Assembly (NCBI RefSeq): GCF_011039275.1
Contig: NZ_JAAKGB010000001.1
Span: 930,001-994,000 of the forward strand
Reading direction: 5' to 3'
Length of the DNA: 64,000 nt
Source of the DNA: Streptococcus hyointestinalis
GTDB taxonomy: Bacteria; Bacillota; Bacilli; Lactobacillales; Streptococcaceae
The notes under the pieces were generated by a model. The model saw only the letters and a list, made by a program, of their open reading frames with translations. It was not told the DNA's origin and searched no databases. Of this stretch, positions 28,619 to 38,621 are shown piece by piece; within the stretch, counting starts at the first letter, position 1, and every line of letters begins with the position of its first letter. Made by a program: the position numbers and the translations under genes.

Positions 28619-30451
28619 GTGCTAGATGAGCTTAAAGCCCCATTTCTTGATAAGTACACAGATAATCTAACGTCTAAAGTTGCTAAAAAAGCAGATGACT
28701 ACCAGGTTTATGGACGTGATAAGGAAGTTCAGGCAGTGATTATCTCCCTTCTCATCCGAACCAAAAATAACCCAATATTAGTAGGTGAAGCAGGTGTTGG
28801 AAAGACAGCTATTGTCGAAGGACTAACACTTGCCATTCTACGAGAAGAAGTTCCTGACGCCTTAAAAGGTTTAACGGTTCGCTCTTTGGAGCTTTCCAGC
28901 TTGATGAGTGAAGAAGATGGTGGTTTTATTGCTACGTTCAAGAAAATCATTGAGGAGATGGTCGCTACTCGTGGTCAAAATCTCCTCTTTGTAGACGAGT
29001 TTCATACCGTTGTTGGCGCTGGTAGTGAAAACGGTCAAGCGCTTGACGCAGGAAATGTCATCAAGCCTGTATTAGCTCGTGGTGATATTCAACTGATTGG
29101 AGCCACTACTTTAGATGAGTTTCACGATTATATTGAAACAGATAGGGCGTTAGAACGTCGTATGCAGCCTATCATGGTAGAAGAACCGACAATTCCACAA
29201 GCTATAACGATTATAGAGCAAGCAAAAGGTATTTATGAGGACTTTCATAATGTTCTGATTAGTTCAGAAGCCGTTGCTCAGGCGGTTCGTCTATCTGTTC
29301 GCTACATTACTGACCGTTTTCTTCCAGACAAGGCGTTTGATTTAATTGATGAGGCTGCAACCATTGCTTCAGCTGATGAAAAAAGAACTGTCACAGAGGA
29401 AGATATTGCCCAAGTCTTGAAAGACCGTACTGGTATTCCAGTGACCACAATTTTAAAGGGGGAGCAAGAGCGTTTAGAGGGCTTCAAAGACAAACTGATG
29501 AAGCGTGTTAAAGGGCAAGAAGAAGCGATTGAAGCGGTTGTAGATGCAGTGACGCTTGCTCAGGCAGGCTTACAAGATGAAAATAAGCCTATCTCATCTT
29601 TTCTCTTTCTCGGACCGACTGGTGTTGGTAAGACAGAGCTGTCAAAGGCTGTCGCAGAAGCTCTTTTTGACGCTGAAGATGCCATGATTCGTTTTGATAT
29701 GTCAGAATACAAGCAAAAAGAAGATGTGACAAAACTGATTGGTGACCGTGCGACACGAACAAAAGGGCAATTAACAGAAGGGGTTAAACAGAAGCCTTAC
29801 AGTGTTTTATTGCTAGATGAAATTGAAAAAGCGCATAACGAGGTTATGGATCTCTTTCTGCAGGTGTTAGATGATGGACGCTTAACGGATAGTTCAGGGC
29901 GTTTAATCAGTTTTAAAAATACTATTGTGATCATGACCACGAATATTGGGGCTAAAAAAATCATTAACAAATGGGAGCTAAAAGGCAATTTTCATAGCTT
30001 AACTGACCGAGAACGCCAACAATTTGAAAAATCAATGGATAGTGAACTTCAAAATGAATTTCGTCCAGAGTTCCTTAATCGGATTGAAAATAAAATTATC
30101 TTCAATCTCTTAGAGCGAGATGTTATTGAGACCATTGCAGAGAAAAACTTATCTGAAATTGCAGAGAGAATGAAGCGCCAAAATTTAACCCTTTCTTACG
30201 ATTCTAGTCTAATCCAGTATCTATCGGATGTTGGAACAGATGTAAAAAATGGGGCACGTCCCTTGGAGCGTTTAATTAAGCGAAAAGTGTTAGCACCTAT
30301 CTCTGCCAAAAGCTTAGCTTTAGACAAGAGTAAACAGACATATCATGTTCATTTGTGGGTTGAGGGAGACGTTCCAGACAGCCAACACCGCAAAGATTTA
30401 AGGCAAGTTCAGCTGAAAATCGAGGGAGAAATAGATGCCCTTTTCAGTTGA
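28619..30451 (+). CDS. Clp-like double AAA+ ATPase lacking the N-terminal domain
   Basis: A 610-residue HSP100-type ATPase with two AAA+ modules. Module 1 has Walker A GEAGVGKTAIVEGL and Walker B LLFVDEFH. Module 2 has GPTGVGKTELSKA and LLLDEIEKAH, then a ClpB D2-small domain at the C terminus. Compared with ClpC/ClpB it lacks the N-terminal double-repeat domain and has no long coiled-coil M domain. GTG 28619 with GGAG 8 bases upstream is the best start. An unfolding or remodelling role in transfer, for example on relaxase or DNA-processing proteins, is inferred from the position after topB. Confidence 0.85.
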   Translation: MLDELKAPFLDKYTDNLTSKVAKKADDYQVYGRDKEVQAVIISLLIRTKNNPILVGEAGVGKTAIVEGLTLAILREEVPDALKGLTVRSLELSSLMSEEDGGFIATFKKIIEEMVATRGQNLLFVDEFHTVVGAGSENGQALDAGNVIKPVLARGDIQLIGATTLDEFHDYIETDRALERRMQPIMVEEPTIPQAITIIEQAKGIYEDFHNVLISSEAVAQAVRLSVRYITDRFLPDKAFDLIDEAATIASADEKRTVTEEDIAQVLKDRTGIPVTTILKGEQERLEGFKDKLMKRVKGQEEAIEAVVDAVTLAQAGLQDENKPISSFLFLGPTGVGKTELSKAVAEALFDAEDAMIRFDMSEYKQKEDVTKLIGDRATRTKGQLTEGVKQKPYSVLLLDEIEKAHNEVMDLFLQVLDDGRLTDSSGRLISFKNTIVIMTTNIGAKKIINKWELKGNFHSLTDRERQQFEKSMDSELQNEFRPEFLNRIENKIIFNLLERDVIETIAEKNLSEIAERMKRQNLTLSYDSSLIQYLSDVGTDVKNGARPLERLIKRKVLAPISAKSLALDKSKQTYHVHLWVEGDVPDSQHRKDLRQVQLKIEGEIDALFS

Positions 30452-30470
30452 AAAAAGTTTTTCCTGTGAC

Positions 30471-30510
30471 TTGTCCCCTTACTGCACAGATTTTCATTAT
30501 CCCTTACACT
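30471..30510 (+). promoter_or_regulatory. ICE regulon promoter, copy 3
   Basis: TTGTCCCCTTA (30471-30481), TTATCCCTTA ending 30506, -10 TACACT (30505-30510). Drives the pilin-like, VirB8-like and surface-protein genes. Confidence 0.82.
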
Positions 30511-30541
30511 AATAATGTCAATAAAAAATAAGGAGGTTTCT

Positions 30542-30886
30542 ATGAACACATTGACACATTATGTAAGTAAAGTAAGAGCCAAAAGTAAAGGTTACTTGCT
30601 TAGCTTGTCCCTTTTTCTATCAGGTATCCTGACAAACTCCGTCTATGCAGACGATCCGTTTGCGAAAACAGAAGCGTTATCGCAACAAGGTATTTCTAAA
30701 GTTCAAGGTATTGGAATTGTCACTTTAGGATTTGCCGTCGTTGTAACAGGTCTGATTTACGGTTTTGGTGGACGTGAAATCAAAGCTGCTATCAAAAAGC
30801 ACTGGGTGGCCATTGCAGTAGCCATTATTGCCGTTTCTGCTGGCCCAAGCATTGTCGAATGGGGCTTTAACTTCGTGAAAGGTTAA
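30542..30886 (+). CDS. Pilin-like (VirB2/TrbC-type) membrane protein
   Basis: A 115-residue protein with a signal-like N terminus ending SVYADDPF, then two hydrophobic helices (about 55-77 and 85-108) separated by a basic GGREIKAAIKKHW loop. This is the size and layout of VirB2-like conjugation subunits. AAGGAGG precedes ATG 30542. It is the first gene of a secretion-system operon. Confidence 0.75.
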   Translation: MNTLTHYVSKVRAKSKGYLLSLSLFLSGILTNSVYADDPFAKTEALSQQGISKVQGIGIVTLGFAVVVTGLIYGFGGREIKAAIKKHWVAIAVAIIAVSAGPSIVEWGFNFVKG

Positions 30887-30896
30887 GGTGGCTATC

Positions 30897-30941
30897 ATGG
30901 CATTTAACCCTTTTAATTTAAAAAGAGTAATAAATGCGTGA
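30897..30941 (+). CDS. 14-residue ORF overlapping the VirB8-like start
   Basis: ATG with an AAGGTGG site encodes MAFNPFNLKRVINA and stops at TGA overlapping the next GTG (GTGA). Either a coupled leader peptide, or the true N terminus of the next protein separated from it by a one-base deletion. Confidence 0.45.
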   Translation: MAFNPFNLKRVINA

Positions 30942-31981
30942 TAACAGATGATTTATTTCTTGAAATCACTTGGGAAGATGGCAAATCTCCAGATGATGAT
31001 AGTGAGCTTCTCGGTATTATCGAGGGGATTGATCAGCAGTATTTGGATACTTTTCCACATTCAATTGAGGAATCTTTACCGTACTTGACTTTCTTTCAGG
31101 CGGAGCACCTTTTTCAAACCTTACGAGATGCTTACGGTCAACTTCAACTGAAACAAGTTGCCATCTGTCATCTCGAAGGAAAAGAGGCTGTCTCAGAAGG
31201 AGAAGTCTTTGCCAGTCCCTTTGTCATTGATAGAACGTATCACAATCTGTTATTGCCTCTCATTCAAGCTATTATGACAGGCTCTGATTTTCAATATTAT
31301 ACTTACCAAGAAAAGCGTGAGTATTTTGTCAATCAGATTTACCCAGCCTATAAGAATAGTTTAAATATCCCAGAATCCGCTCTCCCTCTTTTTCCAGAAG
31401 AAGGTGAGGCTATTCCCGTAATAAATACTCCCCTCCCACAAAAAACAACTGCAGATAATAATACTACTGCAGCGGTTGCACCCAAAGCACCTATTTCCCA
31501 AACGTCTTTGAAGAAAGTGTATCTCCTGTTAGGAATGACCAGTGTTATCGCTTTAGGTGGCGTTATTGGGACTATTAGCACAGCAACTCAGTTGTCTAAG
31601 CAGTCCGAACAACTAACCTATCTCTATCAAGAAGAGAAAAATACCCAAATGGTGATGAAGGCAGAACATCAAATAGATGTTTTCAGTCGCTACTTTTTAC
31701 CGAATTATTATTCTGGTAAAAAAGAGAATTTGGTTGATTTTCTCTCAGATGGAGATGCCAAGTACACCGTTCCTAAAGAAGGTACTTTACAATCAGTTAT
31801 CCTTGAAAAACTGACCTATGATTCCAAAACGAAGCAATATAACGTGAGCTATGTGCTTTCCGTTAAAGAAGGCGATACAGCCTCCAATATTCGCTTAAGT
31901 TTTGCTGTTAAGGCTTCTAAGAGCTCCAAATATGGTTATGTAGTAACCACAGAGCCTAAAGCCTCCAACTACATCAAATAA
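30938..31981 (+). CDS. VirB8/TcpC-like secretion-system protein
   Basis: A 347-residue bitopic protein: about 190 cytoplasmic residues, one transmembrane helix (about 193-213, VYLLLGMTSVIALGGVIGTI), and an extracellular C-terminal domain with the alternating strand pattern of NTF2-like VirB8/TcpC proteins (VILEKLTYDSKTKQYNVSYVL). The start is a GTG without its own strong ribosome binding site, overlapping the 14-residue ORF, so expression is probably coupled. The real start may be ATG 30897 if a base is missing. Confidence 0.7.
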   Translation: MITDDLFLEITWEDGKSPDDDSELLGIIEGIDQQYLDTFPHSIEESLPYLTFFQAEHLFQTLRDAYGQLQLKQVAICHLEGKEAVSEGEVFASPFVIDRTYHNLLLPLIQAIMTGSDFQYYTYQEKREYFVNQIYPAYKNSLNIPESALPLFPEEGEAIPVINTPLPQKTTADNNTTAAVAPKAPISQTSLKKVYLLLGMTSVIALGGVIGTISTATQLSKQSEQLTYLYQEEKNTQMVMKAEHQIDVFSRYFLPNYYSGKKENLVDFLSDGDAKYTVPKEGTLQSVILEKLTYDSKTKQYNVSYVLSVKEGDTASNIRLSFAVKASKSSKYGYVVTTEPKASNYIK

Positions 31982-31996
31982 AAGAAAGGACACATC

Positions 31997-32851
31997 ATGA
32001 CAAAAAAACAATTACTTGCAACTCTTGCAACATCAACTCTTCTTCTATCTTCTACTGGCGTTGCTCTAGCTGATGAGGTAACACCAGTAGACCCAACGTC
32101 ACCCTCTACAGAAGTGGTGGTACCATCAACAGGAACAGAAGCATCAACAGACGTTACAACGCCCTCTACAGAAACACCAGCAACAACACCTAGCGACAGT
32201 GGCTCAACAACGACTCCAACGGTTCCAGTAGATCCAACCACACCGTCTACAGATCAAGGCAAAGATAATGCTGGTGAGAATGTCACCGTCCCAGGCTCTG
32301 AAAGCCAAGGAAAAGATAACGCAGGTGAACAGGTTGATCCCCAACCAGCCCCAGACAATCAAGGTAAGGATAATGCAGGAGAAAATGTTGATCCTAACAC
32401 AGGTAGTACTACTGTTCCAACCACGGATGGCGGTACAGCACAAGTGACCCCTGACAAAACAGTGCCAACAAATAACCCAAGTATCTCAGCCGACACAGCT
32501 ACTAAGGCGGGTGCTTCTCATGTGGGAACGACCTCAACGGTGACTGGTCAAGTCGTCCAAAACGTGACAGCACAAGCTCCAGTAGTGACTAATACTGGCG
32601 CTACTATCGTGAGCACAAAGGACGGTCAACTGGTTCTCACAGATGGCTCAACAGTTACTCCAGAAACTGTTGGGGCAACAACTAACAGTGATAAAACAAT
32701 CACCGTGACTAAAGCTGACGGAACAAAAACAACTCTTCCAGAAACAGGAGACAAAGCACGTAGCTTACTCTCTATTTTGGGAGCAGGACTGCTTGTAGCA
32801 GCTGCTTTCTTGGCTCAAAAAATGTGGTCTCGAAAAGCAGAAAAGAACTAG
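31997..32851 (+). CDS. LPXTG cell-wall-anchored Thr/Pro/Ser-rich protein
   Basis: A 284-residue surface protein. The signal peptide ends VALADE. A Thr/Ser/Pro-rich stalk follows with three QGKDNAGE repeats (about residues 86-130), then a Val/Thr-rich region and a C-terminal LPETG sorting signal with hydrophobic helix and RKAEKN tail. Sortase A would anchor it. The repeat copies differ mainly at synonymous positions, indicating selection on the peptide. Next to the adhesin, it may aid donor-recipient contact or immune evasion (inference). Confidence 0.85.
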   Translation: MTKKQLLATLATSTLLLSSTGVALADEVTPVDPTSPSTEVVVPSTGTEASTDVTTPSTETPATTPSDSGSTTTPTVPVDPTTPSTDQGKDNAGENVTVPGSESQGKDNAGEQVDPQPAPDNQGKDNAGENVDPNTGSTTVPTTDGGTAQVTPDKTVPTNNPSISADTATKAGASHVGTTSTVTGQVVQNVTAQAPVVTNTGATIVSTKDGQLVLTDGSTVTPETVGATTNSDKTITVTKADGTKTTLPETGDKARSLLSILGAGLLVAAAFLAQKMWSRKAEKN

Positions 32852-32895
32852 TCAACATTCAAAACAAAAATAAAATAATTTAGGAGAACGTATTC

Positions 32896-35800
32896 ATGAA
32901 TTTTCAAACAAAAACAACAAAAGGTCACGGTTTCTTTCGTAAATCAAAAACGTATGGATTAGTTTGTGGGATTGTTTTAGGAACACTTGTCTTTGCAGGG
33001 CACGCTAGCGCTGATGAAGTCACAACGCCTACAGATACGGCGTCTGCTACAGAGCTTGTCGCTTCAACACAAGGAGCACCTGCAGTCGCAACACAGCCGA
33101 CTAGTACCAATGATAATGATGCTTACGCTAAACAAGCCAATACGTCAACTGGTACTGAAACTGTGGCAGTTGATAACAGCGCCGTTGAGTCTGCGGTGAA
33201 AGAAGCTCAAGACACTGGTGTAGCAGTCTCTCAAGACGCTACGCAAGAGCAAGGTGCACCAACCACAAGCGCTGAACTAGACACTGCTAAAGAAGCTATC
33301 AAGGCTGACCAAGACAAGCAAGTAGAAGCCATCAAAGCGACAACAGCTCAACAAGCTCAAAACAACACCGCTTATGAAAGTGCTCAAGCAGCAATCACAG
33401 CTAACAATGACTATGTTGCGGATGCACAAAAGACGTATGAGGCGAACACAACTGTTTCAGTCACAACTAACACAGCGACCGCTACTGACGGTACCGCTAA
33501 AGCTAACACTGAAGAGAAAAAAGTAGCCGACAGCACGCTTGATAGCAACAAAAAAGCCGTAGAGACTTATGTTGCTACCAAGAAAGTCTATGACGCTACA
33601 GTGGCTAACTCTAAAACGCTAAACGACGCTATTGAAGCAGCTAGCACAGAATTGAAGAAATCTGGGGCTACCGTCACAACTTCTAGTCAAGTCGTGCATA
33701 CAGTAGATGAAGTGAATCGTTTGACAGCATCAAACAATCAAAAGATTGCTGAAGCACAGGCTAAAATCAAGTAAAATAACGCTAAGCAAGAAGCTTACAA
33801 CGCAACCAAGGCTGAAAGTGATAAGACCAACAATGATGCTAGTCAAAAAGCGGATGAGTTGACACAACTTGGTGTAAACCTAACCACTATCACCAAAACC
33901 GTCTCTTCAGCGGAAGAAGCGCAAGCTATTGCGACACAAAACCAACAAGCTTACGACACTGCTAAGCAAAAACAAGCAGAATGGCAAAAGACTTATGATG
34001 AGTTACAAGCTAATACAACAAAAGAAGGCTACACAAAACAGGTTGTACTACAAGCTTTGGATTTCTCAAATGCTAATCCAAATGCAACTGTGACCTCTTC
34101 AGCCCAAGGTGCAGAAGCTACCACAACCCCCTACATTGCGTCGTCCCGTGGAGCTTCAGGCTATGGACGTATCCTAGACTCGACAAGTGTCCTTAAATAT
34201 GCTAACTTTGGAGCAGTCTGGACAACGGAACTGGATTACACTAATCTTTCTGGTATCACGGTGACAACAGCTGATGGGGTTAAACGTGACATCACTCGTA
34301 TACACCGTAGCTTCCAACTTTTAAACAACGGTGCAACAGGATTGGATGATGTCTATGTCCTCAACGATCCAACTGAAGGTTTCGTTGTATCTCGTAACAA
34401 CGGTACAGATAGCTATTCTGACTACATGAACTTTGCCATTACGGATACTTATTACTACACCGTAGATGGTCAAGAAGTTGCTTTTACGGCGTCAGATAAA
34501 ACACCAGTAGCGATCACTTTCTCTTCTCTAAATAACAATGCTATTGGACGTGAAGGTGCACGTGCAACCAATGGTAAAATGATTGAAATTAACGTCTCTA
34601 CTGTTAGCGTCCATGATGACAATATGGGATATGCTAACTGCTATAACAGCCCACAAGATGTAGGTGTAGAATGGGATACAACAACTTCCCCTTATCAGTA
34701 CAAGGGTGCTATCATTGGTTACTTTACCAACGGTTCTCAATTCCAGATGGAGTTTGCCCAATGGGATGGACCAGCTGATTCATGTGGTCAAACCTATTGG
34801 TTTGCCATTAACACTAAGGTTGTTTCGCCAGTTGTTCAAGTGCCTGCTAGTGCAACCCTACCAAAAACTAGTGTGACTCCTGTGCCGACTGAGCCTGTTT
34901 TAGTTGAACTTGTCAAAGCAACTAATCCTGAAAAACCGACACTTGAATTGGTGAAACTAGCCAATACCAAGAACCAACAACTTAGTGTCGCTTATCATGA
35001 CTACAAGCTCAACTACAAGCCAACGGTCTCTAAAGCTGTGACTGATATGGAGAATCAGTCGGTTAACGGTCAGACCATTGCTAAAAACGATGAGCATCGT
35101 TATGTGTTGACCCATGATAACATCTACGCTAATATCAAGGTTGGTGACCCTATTACCATTACTGACCCTCTTGAAGCAGGTGTTATCCCTAACCAAGACG
35201 TAACTGCTAAAGATGCAGAGACTAAAGGTTGGACAGTTGCTTACGACAAAAAGACAAACACTTATACATTTAGTGCGACTTATCAAGGGAAGAAGCTAGA
35301 AGCTCCTGTTATCACATGGGTTGGTGAGTACGATAATGCCTACTATGACAATACTTACAAAGTATCAGCAGGTAAAAATGTCTATGAGGTCTTTTCAAAT
35401 ACGGTTGATAACCGTACACCAGAGCCACCAACACCTGTTAAGACTATTACAGATAACAGTGGAAAAGATATTGATGGGGCTAGTGTTTTTGACCGTAATG
35501 TCAACTTCCATTTGGCAACAGATTACAGCCCTTATACCAAGATGGCTGCTTCTCGTGCAGCGCTTGCTAAAGGTTTTGCCATTCTGGACGATGTGCAAGA
35601 TGGCGCCTTTAGCGTTGCTAAAGACAATATCAAGCTGACAGCAACCGACGGTACAGATGTTAAGGAACTCTTTGATATGTACCATGTCCTATCAGATGAA
35701 GCACGTACAGAGGCTATTCAAGCCATTCTGGATACATCTGGTTTATCTCCAGTCGGTGAGTTCTATCTCTGGGTAGCTAAAGACCCAAGCTCATTCTACA

Positions 35801-36729
35801 CAAACTATGTCAAGCAAGCTAAGAATATCACGATTGATTTGCCAGCACGTCTCCTAGTAGACTCGGGCGTACCAGTTATCAATGACTTCTTCCAGATTGA
35901 TTTTGGTAATAGCTATCAGTCTAAGGAGGTCGTTGTTGAACGTCCAGACATCCAACCTGAAAAGCACGCATTGGACAAGACAGATGATAGCGTTGTTCTA
36001 GACAATCAAACAGTGGAAGTTGGTGACTATATCCGCTATCTTTTAGATGGCGTGACTGTTCCAGTGAAGCACGATACTTTATGGCAATATGATGGTGTAG
36101 ACCAATTAGACACTGTACACGATCGCTATACCGGTAACTGGAAAGGTATCATCAAAGGAACAGAATATACAGCTAAAGAAGACTTGAAATTAGCTTACGA
36201 TGTAACTTTAGAAGATGGTACAGTTGTTAAAGCAGGTGATACCATCAAAGCTGGCTCAAAATATGCCTTTACTTTTGAATTTGACCAAGACACCAACGAT
36301 GAGTTTATCAATAAGATTGTCAAAGTGACCTGGGATGCTTCAAAAGGCAAATGGGCTTACAGTATTGATAAAGAGTTCTTAAATTCTTTAGGTATTGAAG
36401 GAACATTTGACGCTGACTTCTATCTTGAAGTTGAACGTATTGCAGCAGGTGATGTGACAAACACCTTCTATAACACTGTTAACGGTCAGGAAATGGAAGC
36501 TAAAGTAATTACCCATACGCCTGAAAAACCGAAAACACCGACTCCAGATACTCCAACACCAGCCAAACCACAAGCACCAGTTGCTAAACAAGCAGCACTT
36601 CCAACGACTGGAGAAAAAGGAACTTTCCTAATCACCTTAGCAGGTATTTTCCTCAGCGGAGCAGGCTTAATTGGTATTCGTCGTAAAAAACAAAATTACC
36701 AAATTTTAATTCACCGAACCCTCTTTTGA
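32896..36729 (+). pseudogene. Antigen I/II-family adhesin with in-frame TAA
   Basis: A single frame of 1,277 residues is broken only by TAA at codon 293 (33772-33774). Order: FRKSKxYG-type signal peptide; alanine-rich coiled A region (residues about 100-390, containing the stop); a GbpC/V-region-like domain starting near SSRGASGYGRILDST (about 412-650); proline/valine linkers; C-terminal antigen I/II isopeptide-type domains; LPTTG sorting signal near residue 1235 with an unusually long tail that reads into the terminator. Antigen I/II proteins bind salivary or host glycoproteins and aid aggregation. No good restart site follows the stop, and the downstream piece lacks a signal peptide, so the product is probably a secreted 292-residue fragment. 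Confidence 0.85.
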
Positions 36730-36739
36730 GGGTTTTGGT
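36717..36739 (+). terminator. Terminator overlapping the adhesin stop codon
   Basis: AACCCTC/GAGGGTT with TTTT loop; the adhesin TGA (36727-36729) lies inside it. Confidence 0.8.
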
Positions 36740-36780
36740 TTATTGAAAAACTAATCTATTTTAAAAAGGAGGACAATACT

Positions 36781-37212
36781 ATGCAAGAGTTTATCGCTTA
36801 TGGTCGTGTGTCTAATATTTCAAAGAATGCTGTAGGTAGAACCAGTAATGGACATGTGAGTTTTAAATTTGATTTTGTTTGTGATTCTAGTTTACTAGAT
36901 GATAAAGGAAAATCTAGCCCTAGCTTTTTCCATATTCATGTGTACGGTAAGCAGGCAGAACTGATGGCACAGAGTTTGTCTAAAGGCTCTCCAATTCTGA
37001 TTAAAGGAGAGATTATCCAGCGTTATTATACGGATGATTCATGGAAACAACGCACATATCAATATATTGCTCCGGCTCTGCATGGTGGCATCACTTTCCT
37101 AGAAACCAAAGAAGCCGCTCTTAAACGAAAACAAAAACAAGCAGCACCTCAGCCATCCACACAAGCTCAACAAAATTATCCAGAGCCTATGGATGCAGAC
37201 GAACCCTTTTAG
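36781..37212 (+). CDS. ssb: Single-stranded DNA-binding protein
   Basis: A 143-residue OB-fold SSB-like protein with a Gln/Pro-rich linker and an acidic C-terminal tip ending DADEPF, equivalent to the DDIPF tail that recruits partners in SSB. The core is divergent from chromosomal SSB (VSNISKNAVGRTSNGHVSFK). A strong AAGGAGG site precedes ATG. It likely coats transferred or replicating ICE single strands. Confidence 0.8.
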   Translation: MQEFIAYGRVSNISKNAVGRTSNGHVSFKFDFVCDSSLLDDKGKSSPSFFHIHVYGKQAELMAQSLSKGSPILIKGEIIQRYYTDDSWKQRTYQYIAPALHGGITFLETKEAALKRKQKQAAPQPSTQAQQNYPEPMDADEPF

Positions 37213-37222
37213 TTAAATATAG

Positions 37223-37252
37223 AGCATGCAATCATTTGCATGCTTTATTTTT
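37223..37252 (+). terminator. Terminator after ssb
   Basis: AGCATGCAA/TTGCATGCT stem, TCAT loop, TTATTTTT. Confidence 0.88.
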
Positions 37253-37281
37253 GGAAAAGGGGCTGATTATGTTTACAAAAA

Positions 37282-37290
37282 TGATATAAT
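37282..37290 (+). promoter_or_regulatory. Extended -10 promoter of the GH3 gene
   Basis: TGATATAAT ends only 10 bases before the start codon at 37301, so the transcript should begin about 3-5 bases before ATG (near-leaderless). Confidence 0.6.
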
Positions 37291-37300
37291 AAATAATGTT

Positions 37301-38449
37301 ATGAGAAGAAAACTGAAGCCTATAGTTGTTTATCTGTTCTTTCTATCAGTAATGGTTGGTCTTGTTTTGGCAGACCACTATAATAAAGTAGCATCAGAAA
37401 AGCAACTCAAAGAGATAAAAACAACTGTTACTCAGCGCAGTCAAAAAGAAAAAATGATAGATACTCTCTTACGCAAGATGACTTTAAAAGAGAAAATAGG
37501 TCAATTATTTTGGGCAAGAGTACCCTATACTAACCAAACAGAAGATATTAAAACCTATCATTTAGGTGGCTATATACTCTTTGGAAAAGACTTTGAGGGA
37601 CAAAACTTATCAAGTGTTAAGTCGCTAATAGCTAGTTATCAATCAGCTGCTAAGATCCCTCTTTTGATTGGCTCTGATGAAGAAGGTGGAACAGTGACTC
37701 GGATTAGTAGTATTTTACAAACACCATTTCAGTCACCGATGAGCTTGTACCAAACAGGAGGCATCAAGGCTATTGTCAGTGATACTAAAAGCAAATCTCA
37801 AACCTTAAAGTCAGTTGGTATCAACGCTGGTCTCTTTCCAGTAGCAGATGTAGCAACTGATTCATCCGCATTTATTTATGATCGCACCGTTGGTCAAGAT
37901 GCTAAAACAACTGCTAACTATGTAAAACGGGTTGTCAAAACTCTAAAAGAGGAGCAGATAGGCTCAACTCTGAAGCATTTTCCTGGTTACGGCAATAACG
38001 GAGATAGTCATACCTCAATTATTTCAGATAATCGCTCCTTAGAAACATTACGGCAAAACGACTTTCTTCCCTTTAAAGCGGGAATACAAGCAGGTGCAGA
38101 TAGTGTCCTTGTCGCCCATAACATTTTAACTCAGATTGATACAGTTCCTGCTTCAATATCCCCAAAAGTACACCAAATTCTGAGAAAAGAACTTCATTTC
38201 AAAGGAGTTATTATGACAGATGATTTGGATATGGATGGACTAGCGGATTTTGTGAGCCAAAATGAGGCTGCTTATCAGGCGATTACAGCTGGTAACGATC
38301 TTATCTTGGGGTCTTCTTATTCAACACAGATTCCCTATCTGTTAGCTAAAGTCTCTTCAGGTGAACTGACCGAGAAGCGTATCAATGCTTCAGTCAAAAG
38401 GGTTTTATCTTGGAAATATGATTTAGGTTTATTGTCAATTAAGAATTAA
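37301..38449 (+). CDS. Membrane-anchored GH3 beta-N-acetylhexosaminidase
   Basis: A 382-residue glycoside hydrolase family 3 protein with an N-terminal transmembrane anchor (about residues 6-24). The GH3 fold shows IGSDEEGGTVTRI (substrate site), KHFPGYGNNGDSHT (NagZ-like His/Asp loop) and VIMTDDLDMDGL (catalytic nucleophile Asp). Expected activity is removal of beta-N-acetylglucosamine from muropeptides or glycans at the cell surface. It has its own promoter and terminators on both sides, so it reads as a cargo gene between ssb and the coupling-protein operon. There is no clear ribosome binding site before ATG. Confidence 0.85.
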   Translation: MRRKLKPIVVYLFFLSVMVGLVLADHYNKVASEKQLKEIKTTVTQRSQKEKMIDTLLRKMTLKEKIGQLFWARVPYTNQTEDIKTYHLGGYILFGKDFEGQNLSSVKSLIASYQSAAKIPLLIGSDEEGGTVTRISSILQTPFQSPMSLYQTGGIKAIVSDTKSKSQTLKSVGINAGLFPVADVATDSSAFIYDRTVGQDAKTTANYVKRVVKTLKEEQIGSTLKHFPGYGNNGDSHTSIISDNRSLETLRQNDFLPFKAGIQAGADSVLVAHNILTQIDTVPASISPKVHQILRKELHFKGVIMTDDLDMDGLADFVSQNEAAYQAITAGNDLILGSSYSTQIPYLLAKVSSGELTEKRINASVKRVLSWKYDLGLLSIKN

Positions 38450-38460
38450 GATATTCAAAA

Positions 38461-38493
38461 AAACCAGCACATGATAGTTCATGTGCTGGTTTT
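38461..38493 (+). terminator. Terminator after the GH3 gene
   Basis: AACCAGCACATGA/TCATGTGCTGGTT 13-bp stem with TAGT loop. Confidence 0.9.
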
Positions 38494-38621
38494 AGTTATA
38501 GCATAAGTGCCTATTAGTATATCATAATGGCTGATGAGAAGGCAATCCTATAGGGCTGCTTATCAATGATTTTTAAATAACTGGTAATAAAAGCATATAA
38601 CTTTTTACACACTATAACACT

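Noticed and set aside
32252..32395. Repeats in the LPXTG stalk as a CRISPR-like or slipped-strand repeat array
   Set aside because: They are three in-frame coding repeats of QGKDNAGE with synonymous divergence and unequal spacing.
32204..32443. Minus-strand ORFs opposite the Thr/Pro-rich surface protein and other long antisense frames
   Set aside because: They lack ribosome binding sites and follow the codon bias of the plus-strand genes; typical shadows.
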